Origin: Rhodoferax sp. | Lineage (GTDB): Bacteria; Pseudomonadota; Gammaproteobacteria; Burkholderiales; Burkholderiaceae_C | Length of the DNA stretch: 64,000 nucleotides | Direction of reading: 5' to 3' | Assembly: GCA_019449595.1 (NCBI GenBank) | Contig: JAGRPL010000004.1 | Location: 1-64,000, forward strand | Part shown: piece by piece, positions 35,265 to 45,230 of the stretch | How positions within the stretch are numbered: position 1 is the first letter of the stretch | Layout of the letters: each line of letters starts with the position of its first letter | The notes under the pieces: model-generated | Database searches by the model: none | Told to the model about the DNA's origin: nothing | Seen by the model: the letters and a program-made list of their open reading frames with translations, nothing else | Translations under genes and position numbers: made by a program

Positions 35265-36125
35265 CTAGCCCACCACCGCGCGAACTTTGTTGGCACGCAA
35301 ACGAATGTCGTCTTTAAATACTTCAGGGTCTTTCTTTCGGCCTTCTTCGTACAAGGCCCTTACACGCTCTAGCAAGTCAGCGTTTGTTTTTTCGTCGGTA
35401 TCGTGAGCAAATACCTGAAAGGCATAGGGCTCACCCTTCTTGCGCGGCTTGCGTTCATCCCACACCTTGTAAAAAATGAGCTTGTCGAGTTCGTCAAATG
35501 CCTCCGACGGATTCAACTCACCTCCACCCCACAGGGCTTGATGAGCTTGTTTGAAGCGTGCCGTTAACTCGTCTTGGGCCACTACTTCAATGGGCTTTAG
35601 TTTTTGACCCTCCGCTGTAGTCCCACCACCATACGCATATTTGTAGACGGCCAGCTTTTTGACGCCGAACTGCGGCACGTCAGGCACGGTAATACGTGCT
35701 TTGGGTTTGTCTGTTGGAACTTCGTAGTACGCGTCTTTCAGTCCGGAAGTTGTCCAAACGTATTTGGCCCCCTCTGCGACTGCGTAGCTGAAACACTGAT
35801 CGCAAGCTCTTTGGAATTCAAGCTCAGACACCTCCGAGCGCTTGCATTCCACGACGATGAGCGGTTTTAGGCAAAGCGCATCGTCGTACACGATGATGTC
35901 TGCCTCTCTGGTATCTGCCCCCATTTGAACGCTGACAAATTGGCGAACGCGCTCTGGCGGGTATTTGTAGTCAAGCACCAAGCTGAGGAACGCTTCTGCT
36001 TGAACCTTTTCCTCTGGATTTTCAAAATTCCTTCGCTTGTTTTGATGAGCGTAAACGATGTATTTTTTGTCGTCTTCCAAACGAATGAGCTTTTGTGCAA
36101 TGCCCTGATCTAATAGGTTTTTCAT
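35265..36125 (-). CDS. Truncated restriction protein: HsdR-like nuclease domain plus start of an adenine methylase
   Basis: A 286-residue product. The first part is an HSDR_N-type nuclease domain with D76, E93 and K95 (ADIIVYDD, VVECKRSE). The second part (FDELDKLIFYKVWDERKPRK onward) is the helical N-terminus of an N6-adenine methylase. The frame then stops at RANKVRAVVG, exactly where full homologues go on to the SAM-binding catalytic domain with its NPPF motif. The missing part and the S-subunit fragment directly downstream indicate an internal deletion. A residual DNA-binding or nuclease function cannot be excluded. Confidence 0.65.
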   Translation of the reverse strand: MKNLLDQGIAQKLIRLEDDKKYIVYAHQNKRRNFENPEEKVQAEAFLSLVLDYKYPPERVRQFVSVQMGADTREADIIVYDDALCLKPLIVVECKRSEVSELEFQRACDQCFSYAVAEGAKYVWTTSGLKDAYYEVPTDKPKARITVPDVPQFGVKKLAVYKYAYGGGTTAEGQKLKPIEVVAQDELTARFKQAHQALWGGGELNPSEAFDELDKLIFYKVWDERKPRKKGEPYAFQVFAHDTDEKTNADLLERVRALYEEGRKKDPEVFKDDIRLRANKVRAVVG

Positions 36126-36340
36126 ATAGAGTTTTTTTGTGAGTGCATGCTTGGCCGTCGTCGAATTGCTGCGGATCAGCGTGATTTTTCCGTGGACGCG
36201 CCACATCGATAGCAGCCATTATGAATGCGGTTGGTTGCGGTCTCGATGTAGTGGTGAGCTCTGGCAGAGCGGTGAACTATGGTCAGAGTAGTTGCTCTAT
36301 TATTAATAGCATCGCGCACACGTGCCACGAGGGCGAAAGC
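36126..36340. other. Gap between restriction remnant and Fic pseudogene
   Basis: No supportable gene. The right end contains a copy of the dispersed repeat (36290-36350). With the pseudogene that follows, 598 bases here hold no intact gene. Confidence 0.6.
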
Positions 36341-36350
36341 CTATTTGACC
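36290..36350 (+). repeat. Dispersed short repeat, copy 9 (intergenic)
   Basis: It reads TTGCTCTATTATTAATAGCA then TCGCGCACACGTGCCACGAG and ends GCCTATTTGACC, the fullest version of the family tail in this window. It overlaps the stop codon of the Fic pseudogene. Confidence 0.75.
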
Positions 36351-36603
36351 AACAAATACCCCGTACTCCGCCCGCCAGCTTGCGCTGCACTCCACGCTCC
36401 AGCAGGTCGTTGATGTCGCGCAGCGCGGTGTCCGCAGAGCATTTGCCCATGGTCGCTCACTTGGCATTGGTCAGCTTGCCCTCCATGCCATCCAGTACGC
36501 GGTTTAGCACCAGGGTCTGCCGCGCATTCATGGGCGTGCCCGCCCAGCGCTGCTAGAACTGGGTCTTGTCCAGCACACCCGCCAGCAAGCCATCGGCGCC
36601 AGG
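36341..36603 (-). pseudogene. Fic family protein, C-terminal fragment with three lesions
   Basis: On the minus strand the conceptual protein reads VLDKTQF-stop-QRWAGTPMNARQTLVLN, then GMEGKLTNAK-stop-ATMGKCSADTALRDINDL, then LAGG with a frameshift into RSTGYLLVK. This is the winged-helix C-terminus of DUF4172-type Fic proteins. Both stops (36553-36555 and 36457-36459) fall where homologues have Trp, consistent with single-base TGG changes. The Fic catalytic domain is absent. Confidence 0.75.
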
Positions 36604-36723
36604 ACGACCGGCCACGGTAAAGCTGCTGCAAACCTGGTGTTCCAAAAGTAACAGGCCGGGCACCACTCGGTGCGGGTTGCGGGCTTCGCGTACCATGCCT
36701 GCCAACCCATAACGGAGATAGCA

Positions 36724-37116
36724 ATGTTCAGTCACGTGATACTTGGCGTCAACGACCTCGAGGCCTCCCGCAAGTTCTACGATGCCCTGCTTGGCACGCT
36801 CGGTATCAAGCCCGGCGTGTACAACCACAACGGCGTGGTTGGCCGTTATTTCTACCGCACGTCCACGGGTTCATTTGGCATCACCACGCCCCTCAACGGT
36901 GAGCCGGCCACGCATGGCAATGGCAGCACCATCGGGTTCAACATGGCGTCGCCCGAGCAGACGGACGCCTTTCATGCGACGGGCGTTGCCAACGGTGGCA
37001 CCACCTGCGAAGACCCGCCCGGCTGGCGCGACGGCGCGGTCGGCAAGCTGTATCTGGCCTACCTGCGCGACCCCAGCGGCAACAAGCTGTGCGCGCTGCA
37101 CCGGCCAGCCAAGTAG
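36724..37116 (+). CDS. VOC family (glyoxalase/bleomycin-resistance fold) protein
   Basis: A 130-residue protein of two beta-alpha-beta-beta-beta modules: MFSHVILGVNDLEASRKFYD at the start and YLAYLRDPSGNKLCALH at the end are the standard VOC motifs, with the metal-binding His near the start. ATG 36724 has GGAGA six bases upstream. Substrate unknown. It is the first intact chromosomal gene after the decayed region. Confidence 0.9.
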   Translation: MFSHVILGVNDLEASRKFYDALLGTLGIKPGVYNHNGVVGRYFYRTSTGSFGITTPLNGEPATHGNGSTIGFNMASPEQTDAFHATGVANGGTTCEDPPGWRDGAVGKLYLAYLRDPSGNKLCALHRPAK

Positions 37117-37122
37117 CACGCG

Positions 37123-37506
37123 TTACGGCGCGCTGGCGGCGCTGCGGGCGTTGCGCTGCTGCATGATGCGGTAGAGGTTGCCCTCGATCCAGTCGGCCAG
37201 GCTGTCGACTTCGTGGGCCACTTCGGTCCCCATGGGCGTGAGGCTGTATTCCACATGGGGTGGCACCACGGGGTAGGCGGTGCGCAGCACGAAGCCATCG
37301 GCCTCCAGGGCCTGCAGCGTCTGGGCCAGCATTTTTTCACTCACGCCACCCACCTTGCGGCGCAGGTCGCTGAAGCGGTAGGTCTCCTCCAGCAGGGCGA
37401 CCAGCACCAGCACGCCCCAGCGGCTGGTGACGTTTTGCAGAACCTGGCGGGACGGGCAGGCGACGGAGAACAGCTCTCCGCGCCGCTTCTTGGGCGACAT
37501 GGCCAT
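37123..37506 (-). CDS. HxlR family transcriptional regulator
   Basis: A 127-residue winged-helix regulator: CPSRQVLQNVTSRWGVLVLV, FSDLRRKVGGVSEKMLAQTL and VEYSLTPMGTEV are the HxlR motifs. A Cys near residue 17 is the position used for redox sensing in YodB/HypR-like members. It is divergent from qorB, the same layout as ytfH-qorB in E. coli, so it probably represses qorB and responds to quinones or electrophiles. A second in-frame ATG at 37500 is possible. Confidence 0.9.
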   Translation of the reverse strand: MAMSPKKRRGELFSVACPSRQVLQNVTSRWGVLVLVALLEETYRFSDLRRKVGGVSEKMLAQTLQALEADGFVLRTAYPVVPPHVEYSLTPMGTEVAHEVDSLADWIEGNLYRIMQQRNARSAASAP

Positions 37507-37510
37507 GTAT

Positions 37511-37536
37511 GTACTTACCTTTTTGTGCGTACTTAC
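37511..37536. promoter_or_regulatory. Direct repeat in the hxlR-qorB intergenic region
   Basis: GTACTTAC occurs twice, 18 bases apart (37511-37518 and 37529-37536), between the divergent regulator and its likely target. A candidate operator for the HxlR protein. Confidence 0.5.
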
Positions 37537-37596
37537 TAAAAGTTTGCGTGTTGTCTATTATCGCGGCCTGTCTGTTTCTTTACAAGGAGGTCCTCC

Positions 37597-38451
37597 ATGA
37601 TCGCTGTTACCGGAGCCACTGGCCAACTGGGCCGTCTCGTCATTCAGGAACTGCTGCGCAGCGTGCCGGCAGCCCATATCGTTGCGGCCGTGCGCACGCC
37701 GGCCAAGGCGCAGGACCTGGCCGCCCTGGGCGTGCAGGTGCGCCAGGCCGACTACGCACAACCCGCCACACTGCAGGCTGCCTTTGCGGGGGTGGACAAG
37801 CTGCTGCTGATCTCGTCGAGCGAAGTGGGCCAGCGCGCCCCGCAACACCGCGCGGTCATTGACGCTGCCAAGGCCGCCGGCGTGAAACTGATTGCCTACA
37901 CCAGCCTGCTGCACGCAGACACCTCGGCACTGGGTCTGGCTGCCGAACACAAGGAAACCGAAGCCGCACTGCGCGCATCGGGCGTGCCGTTCGTGCTGCT
38001 GCGCAACGGCTGGTATGCCGAGAACTATGCCGGCACCGTGCCTACGGCCGTGCAGCACGGTGTGGTGATGGGCAGCGCCAAAGACGGACGCATTGCTGCT
38101 GCTGCGCGCGCCGACTACGCGGCCGCCGCCGCCGCCGTGCTGGTGCGCGACGGGCAGGCCGGCAAGGTGTACGAGCTGGCGGGCGATACGACCTTCACCC
38201 TGGCGGAGTTTGCAGCCGAGATTGCCAAGCAGTCGGGCAAGCCCGTGGCCTATGTGGACCTGCCGCAGGCCGACTACGCAGCTGCGCTGGTGAAAGTGGG
38301 CCTGCCCGAGGGCTTTGCCGCGCTGCTGGCCGACTCGGATGCCGCGGCGGCCAACGGCGGTCTGTTTGACAACAGCGGCCAGCTGGGGCAACTGATCGGG
38401 CGCAGCACCACGCCCATTGCCAGCGTGATTGCGGCCGCACTGAAAGGCTGA
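37597..38451 (+). CDS. qorB: QorB-type NAD(P)H:quinone oxidoreductase
   Basis: A 284-residue atypical short-chain dehydrogenase with the Rossmann motif VTGATGQLGRLV at the start. It is very close to E. coli QorB (YtfG): LLLISSSEVGQRAPQHRAVI, AYTSLLHADTSALGLAAEH, LLRNGWYAENY and ADYAAAAAAVL are near-identical. QorB reduces quinones with NADPH. The start has a perfect AAGGAGGT; the following TCCTCC is complementary to it. Transcription is divergent from the HxlR regulator. Confidence 0.95.
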   Translation: MIAVTGATGQLGRLVIQELLRSVPAAHIVAAVRTPAKAQDLAALGVQVRQADYAQPATLQAAFAGVDKLLLISSSEVGQRAPQHRAVIDAAKAAGVKLIAYTSLLHADTSALGLAAEHKETEAALRASGVPFVLLRNGWYAENYAGTVPTAVQHGVVMGSAKDGRIAAAARADYAAAAAAVLVRDGQAGKVYELAGDTTFTLAEFAAEIAKQSGKPVAYVDLPQADYAAALVKVGLPEGFAALLADSDAAAANGGLFDNSGQLGQLIGRSTTPIASVIAAALKG

Positions 38452-38553
38452 GTCGCAGGCTCTCAGGAGCCGCCCAGACTGAACCGCTCCAACGCCTGGC
38501 GTGCAGGTGGCACGCCGGGTGTCACAATCCGCACGAAACATACGGAGTGCAAC

Positions 38554-39015
38554 ATGGGTGCGGAACAGCAAATCAAGAATCTGGGTCTGGAGCTTCCTCC
38601 GGCCAGCGGGCCGGCCGGCAACTACGCCCCGGCGGTGCGGACGGGCAACCTGATGTACCTCGCGGGCAAGGCGCCTTCGCCTGTGAACGGCGTAGCGCCC
38701 AAGGGCAAGCTCGGACGCGAGTTTTCCACGGCAGACGGCTATGCATTTGCGCGCTCCGCGTGCCTGGAAGTGCTTGCGGCGATCAAGGCCGCGCTGGGCT
38801 CGCTCGACCAGGTCGCGCAGGTGGTGGACCTGCACGGTTCCATCAACGCGGTGCCGGAGTTCGAAGAACACGCCCAGGTGCTGGACGGCGCGTCCGATCT
38901 GCTGGCCAGCGTCTTTGGTCCGGCCGGCGTGCATGTGCGCTCGGTGGTGGGGGTGAGTTCGCTGCGCAACGGCGTGCCGCTGACGCTCAAGGTCCTCGTC
39001 GAGGTCAAACCGTAG
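38554..39015 (+). CDS. RidA family (YjgF-like) protein
   Basis: A 153-residue member of the RidA/YjgF superfamily, of the longer subgroup: APAVRTGNLMYLAGKAP, AALGSLDQVAQVVDLHGSIN and AGVHVRSVVGVSSLRNGVPL. The Arg that binds carboxylates in imine deaminases is present near the end, but members of this branch differ in activity, so the substrate is open. GGAG lies ten bases before ATG 38554. Confidence 0.88.
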   Translation: MGAEQQIKNLGLELPPASGPAGNYAPAVRTGNLMYLAGKAPSPVNGVAPKGKLGREFSTADGYAFARSACLEVLAAIKAALGSLDQVAQVVDLHGSINAVPEFEEHAQVLDGASDLLASVFGPAGVHVRSVVGVSSLRNGVPLTLKVLVEVKP

Positions 39016-39040
39016 TTCTTTTTTCGGCCAGAATGGGCGC

Positions 39041-39739
39041 ATGAACACACTCTCTGCCTACCCCATCACCCGCAAATGGCCGGCGCAGCACCCCGACCGG
39101 CTGCAGCTGTACTCCCTGCCCACGCCCAACGGCGTGAAGGTGTCCATCCTGCTGGAAGAAACCGGCCTGCCGTACGAGCCGCACCGGGTCGACTTCGAGA
39201 CCCACGACCAGCTCTCGCCCGAGTTCCTCTCGCTCAACCCCAACAACAAGATCCCCGCCATCCTGGACCCCAACGGCCCCGGCGGCAAGCCGCTGGCGCT
39301 GTTCGAGTCGGGCGCCATTCTGTTGTACCTGGCCGAGAAGACCGGGCAGTTCCTGCCGCAGGATGCGGCGGCGCGCTACGAAACCATCCAGTGGCTGATG
39401 TTCCAGATGGGCGGCGTGGGCCCCATGTTCGGGCAGCTGGGCTTCTTCCACAAGTACGCCGGCAAAGACTATGAGGACAAGCGCCCGCGCGACCGCTACG
39501 TGGCCGAGAGCCGGCGCCTGCTGGGCGTGCTGGACCAGCGCCTGGCCAGCTGCGCCTGGATGATAGGCGAGGACTACACCATTGCCGACATTGCCATCTT
39601 TCCCTGGGTGCGCAACCTGTTCGGGCATTACGGTGCCGGCGATCTGGTGGGCGCGCAGAACTTTGTGCATGTGCAGCGTGCGCTGGCGGCGTTTGTGGAG
39701 CGCCCGGCGGTGGTGCGCGGGCTGGCCATACCGGCCTGA
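39041..39739 (+). CDS. Glutathione S-transferase, YghU/YfcG-like
   Basis: A 232-residue GST. The N-terminal thioredoxin-like domain has YSLPTPNGVKVSILLEETGL, whose TPNG loop marks the YghU/YfcG (nu-class) type, and NKIPAILD with FESGAILLYLAEK; the C-terminal domain is all-helical (YTIADIAIFPWV). Nu-class enzymes bind two glutathiones and reduce disulfides or peroxides. AGAATGG lies upstream of the ATG in place of a clear ribosome site. Confidence 0.93.
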   Translation: MNTLSAYPITRKWPAQHPDRLQLYSLPTPNGVKVSILLEETGLPYEPHRVDFETHDQLSPEFLSLNPNNKIPAILDPNGPGGKPLALFESGAILLYLAEKTGQFLPQDAAARYETIQWLMFQMGGVGPMFGQLGFFHKYAGKDYEDKRPRDRYVAESRRLLGVLDQRLASCAWMIGEDYTIADIAIFPWVRNLFGHYGAGDLVGAQNFVHVQRALAAFVERPAVVRGLAIPA

Positions 39740-39745
39740 CACACC

Positions 39746-40819
39746 ATGCCACCACCGTCTGACCCCAACGCGTCCGCCTACCTGGAGAACCGGGCCCTAC
39801 TGATGCTGCTGGCGGCCGTGTCGCTGGCGATGGGCTGGATTCTGCTGCCGTTCTACGAGGCCATCCTGTGGGGCTTCATCATCGCGCTGCTGTTCACGCC
39901 CCTGTACCGCTGGCTGCTGCCGCGGTTGAAGTCCCGGCGCAACGCCGCGGCGCTGCTGACCCTGCTGACCGTGCTGGTGGTCGTCGTCCTGCCGCTGGCC
40001 CTGATTGCCGCCACGCTGGCGCGCGAGGCGGCGCTGCTCTACCAGCGCGTGCAGGCCGGCGAGTTCAGCCCCACGCTGTACCTGCATGGCGTGTTCGACG
40101 CGCTGCCCGCCTGGGCCTTGTGGCTGCTGGAGCGTTTCGGGCTGGCCGACTTCGATGTGCTGCAGCGCCGCCTCAGCACGGCCCTCATGCAGGGCAGCCA
40201 GTTCATGGCCACGCAGGTACTGAGCGTGGGGCAGAACACCTTCAACTTTGCCGTCAGCGCCGGCATCACCCTCTACCTGGCGTTCTTCCTGATCCGCGAC
40301 GGCGACGCCGTGGGCCGCAGCGTGCTGCAGGCCATTCCACTGGCGCCCGCGCACAAGCGCGAGCTGCTGGACAAGTTCACCACCGTCATCCGCGCCACCG
40401 TCAAGGGCAACCTGCTGGTGGCGGCGGTGCAGGGGGCGCTGGGCGGCGTGGCGTTCTGGTTTCTGGGCGTCAGCGGTGCGCTGCTGTGGGCGGTGCTCAT
40501 GGCCTTTCTGTCGCTGTTGCCGGCGGTGGGGGCCGGGCTGGTGTGGGTGCCGGTGGCAGGCTACTTCTTCGTCACGGGCGCCCTTTGGCAGGGCGTGGCG
40601 CTCACGGCCTGGGGCGTGCTGGTGATTGGCCTGGTGGACAACCTGCTGCGCCCCATGCTGGTGGGCAAGGACACGCGCATGCCCGACTACGTGGTGCTGA
40701 TCACCACCGTGGGCGGCATGGCGGTGCTGGGCATCAACGGCTTTGTGGTCGGCCCCACCATTGCGGCCATGTTCATGGCGGTCTGGCAGCTGTACGTGTC
40801 GACCCGGTCCCGGCGGTAG
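39746..40819 (+). CDS. AI-2E family transporter
   Basis: A 357-residue membrane protein with about eight helices. Family features: the paired helices near the start (GWILLPFYEAILWGFIIALL), the long amphipathic middle, and PAVGAGLVWVPVA with LLRPMLVGKDTRMPDYVVL at the end. Members export small molecules, sometimes autoinducer-2, or act as sodium/proton antiporters. It starts six bases after the GST stop, so both are probably co-transcribed. Confidence 0.92.
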   Translation: MPPPSDPNASAYLENRALLMLLAAVSLAMGWILLPFYEAILWGFIIALLFTPLYRWLLPRLKSRRNAAALLTLLTVLVVVVLPLALIAATLAREAALLYQRVQAGEFSPTLYLHGVFDALPAWALWLLERFGLADFDVLQRRLSTALMQGSQFMATQVLSVGQNTFNFAVSAGITLYLAFFLIRDGDAVGRSVLQAIPLAPAHKRELLDKFTTVIRATVKGNLLVAAVQGALGGVAFWFLGVSGALLWAVLMAFLSLLPAVGAGLVWVPVAGYFFVTGALWQGVALTAWGVLVIGLVDNLLRPMLVGKDTRMPDYVVLITTVGGMAVLGINGFVVGPTIAAMFMAVWQLYVSTRSRR

Positions 40820-40872
40820 GCAACGCCGCCTGCGCGGGGCGCAGGCCTGTTCGGGCGGGCGCGCCATGGATA

Positions 40873-40892
40873 TACTGTTGTTTTATACAGTA
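40873..40892 (+). promoter_or_regulatory. LexA box upstream of dnaE2
   Basis: TACTGT-N8-ACAGTA, a perfect inverted repeat, ends five bases before the dnaE2 ATG. The half-sites are identical to those before imuA at 20644-20663. Such a short distance would place the start codon very close to the transcription start. Confidence 0.92.
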
Positions 40893-40897
40893 TTTTC

Positions 40898-44101
<3,204 letters not shown>

Positions 44102-44120
44102 GCTGGGGCGGCTGCGCCGG

Positions 44121-45065
44121 CTAGCCCCTGGGTGTCAGGCGCCCGCGCACCAGCAGCATGGCGGTGCGCAGCGCCAGGTAGCCGATGAACCCATTGGCGC
44201 CAATGAAGACCGGCACGGCCAGCACCTGCGCAGCCGGCACCCCGCTTTGCGCCAGCTTGAGCCCCGAGACAGTGGCGGCCGCCACGCCGAAGGTGTAGGC
44301 CCAGTACGAGGGCGCAAAGGGCTGGGCCCCCAGCCACGGCCCCAGCCGCAGGCCCAGCAGGAGCTGGAACAGACCGTAGCCCCACAGCATCAGCAACCAG
44401 TGGTCGGTGCTGCCGGGCACCAGCGCCAGCCACGCCATGGCGCAGACCACCGGTGGCGCGAACTGGATGCCGATCAGGGGGCGCTGCGGTGCGGGAACGG
44501 CGCTGGCGTGCCACAGGCGCTGGATGATCAGCGACTCCAGTGCCAGCCATGAGAAGAACCCGGTTCCCAGAAACAGCCAGCCCCAGTCCGGGTGCCCCAG
44601 CGCCCCCAGTGCCGCCGCGCTGGTGAAGTTGCCGGCCACGGTGGGCAGGTACAGCGTGGGCGCGGTGTCCAGCGCGTTGCGCCCGCCCTGCCAGAGCAGG
44701 CCGGTGTGCCAGAGCGAGAAAACCAGGTGCCAGCCGATGCCGCCGGCCGTCAGTACCCAGGCCAGCGTGCGCGAGTAGGGCAGCACCGACAGCGCGATCA
44801 GCAGCGTGGCCACCGCCAGCAGCGCGGGCGTGCTGCCCTGTACGGGGTGCATGAACTCGTCGCGCACGGTGTCGGGGTGCCGCAGGGCCTGCCACAGGTA
44901 ACGCACCAGCAGCGAGGCCCAGACGGCACATGCCACCAGCAGGACGGCCTCGCCTATGGCCGGCGGCAGGTTCCACAGGCTGCTGGCCAGCCGCCAGGAC
45001 TGCCCGAGGCCGGAGAGCCCGAGAACCATGCCGAAAAACGATGCGGGAAGGGGAGCCTTGTTCAT
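44121..45065 (-). CDS. TehA/SLAC1-type membrane carrier
   Basis: A 314-residue ten-helix protein of the tellurite-resistance/dicarboxylate transporter (TDT) family. It opens with LPASFFGMVLGLSGLGQSWR, the TehA signature, and continues with PTLYLPTVAGNFTSAAAL and FAPSYWAYTFGVAAAT. These proteins are anion channels or carriers; resistance to tellurite is an overexpression effect. The start at ATG 45065 follows GGGAG; the open frame runs far upstream but only antisense to the next gene. Confidence 0.9.
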   Translation of the reverse strand: MNKAPLPASFFGMVLGLSGLGQSWRLASSLWNLPPAIGEAVLLVACAVWASLLVRYLWQALRHPDTVRDEFMHPVQGSTPALLAVATLLIALSVLPYSRTLAWVLTAGGIGWHLVFSLWHTGLLWQGGRNALDTAPTLYLPTVAGNFTSAAALGALGHPDWGWLFLGTGFFSWLALESLIIQRLWHASAVPAPQRPLIGIQFAPPVVCAMAWLALVPGSTDHWLLMLWGYGLFQLLLGLRLGPWLGAQPFAPSYWAYTFGVAAATVSGLKLAQSGVPAAQVLAVPVFIGANGFIGYLALRTAMLLVRGRLTPRG

Positions 45066-45230
45066 GGGAGTTGCCGCGGTTGGGAGGAAACGCCACGCCC
45101 GGAGGCGCGGGGTGCGTTGGATTCTGCCTGAATCCCGGCGCCACAGGCCCCGCGGCCCGGGCCTTCCATTGGGCCTGCAACACCGGTACGATAGGATGCA
45201 CCTCCCGTCGCAACTCTCTGTGTCCACACC

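Noticed and set aside
35265-36125. Complete Type I restriction-modification system
   Set aside because: There is no methylase catalytic domain, no full specificity subunit and no HsdR helicase; only fragments remain.
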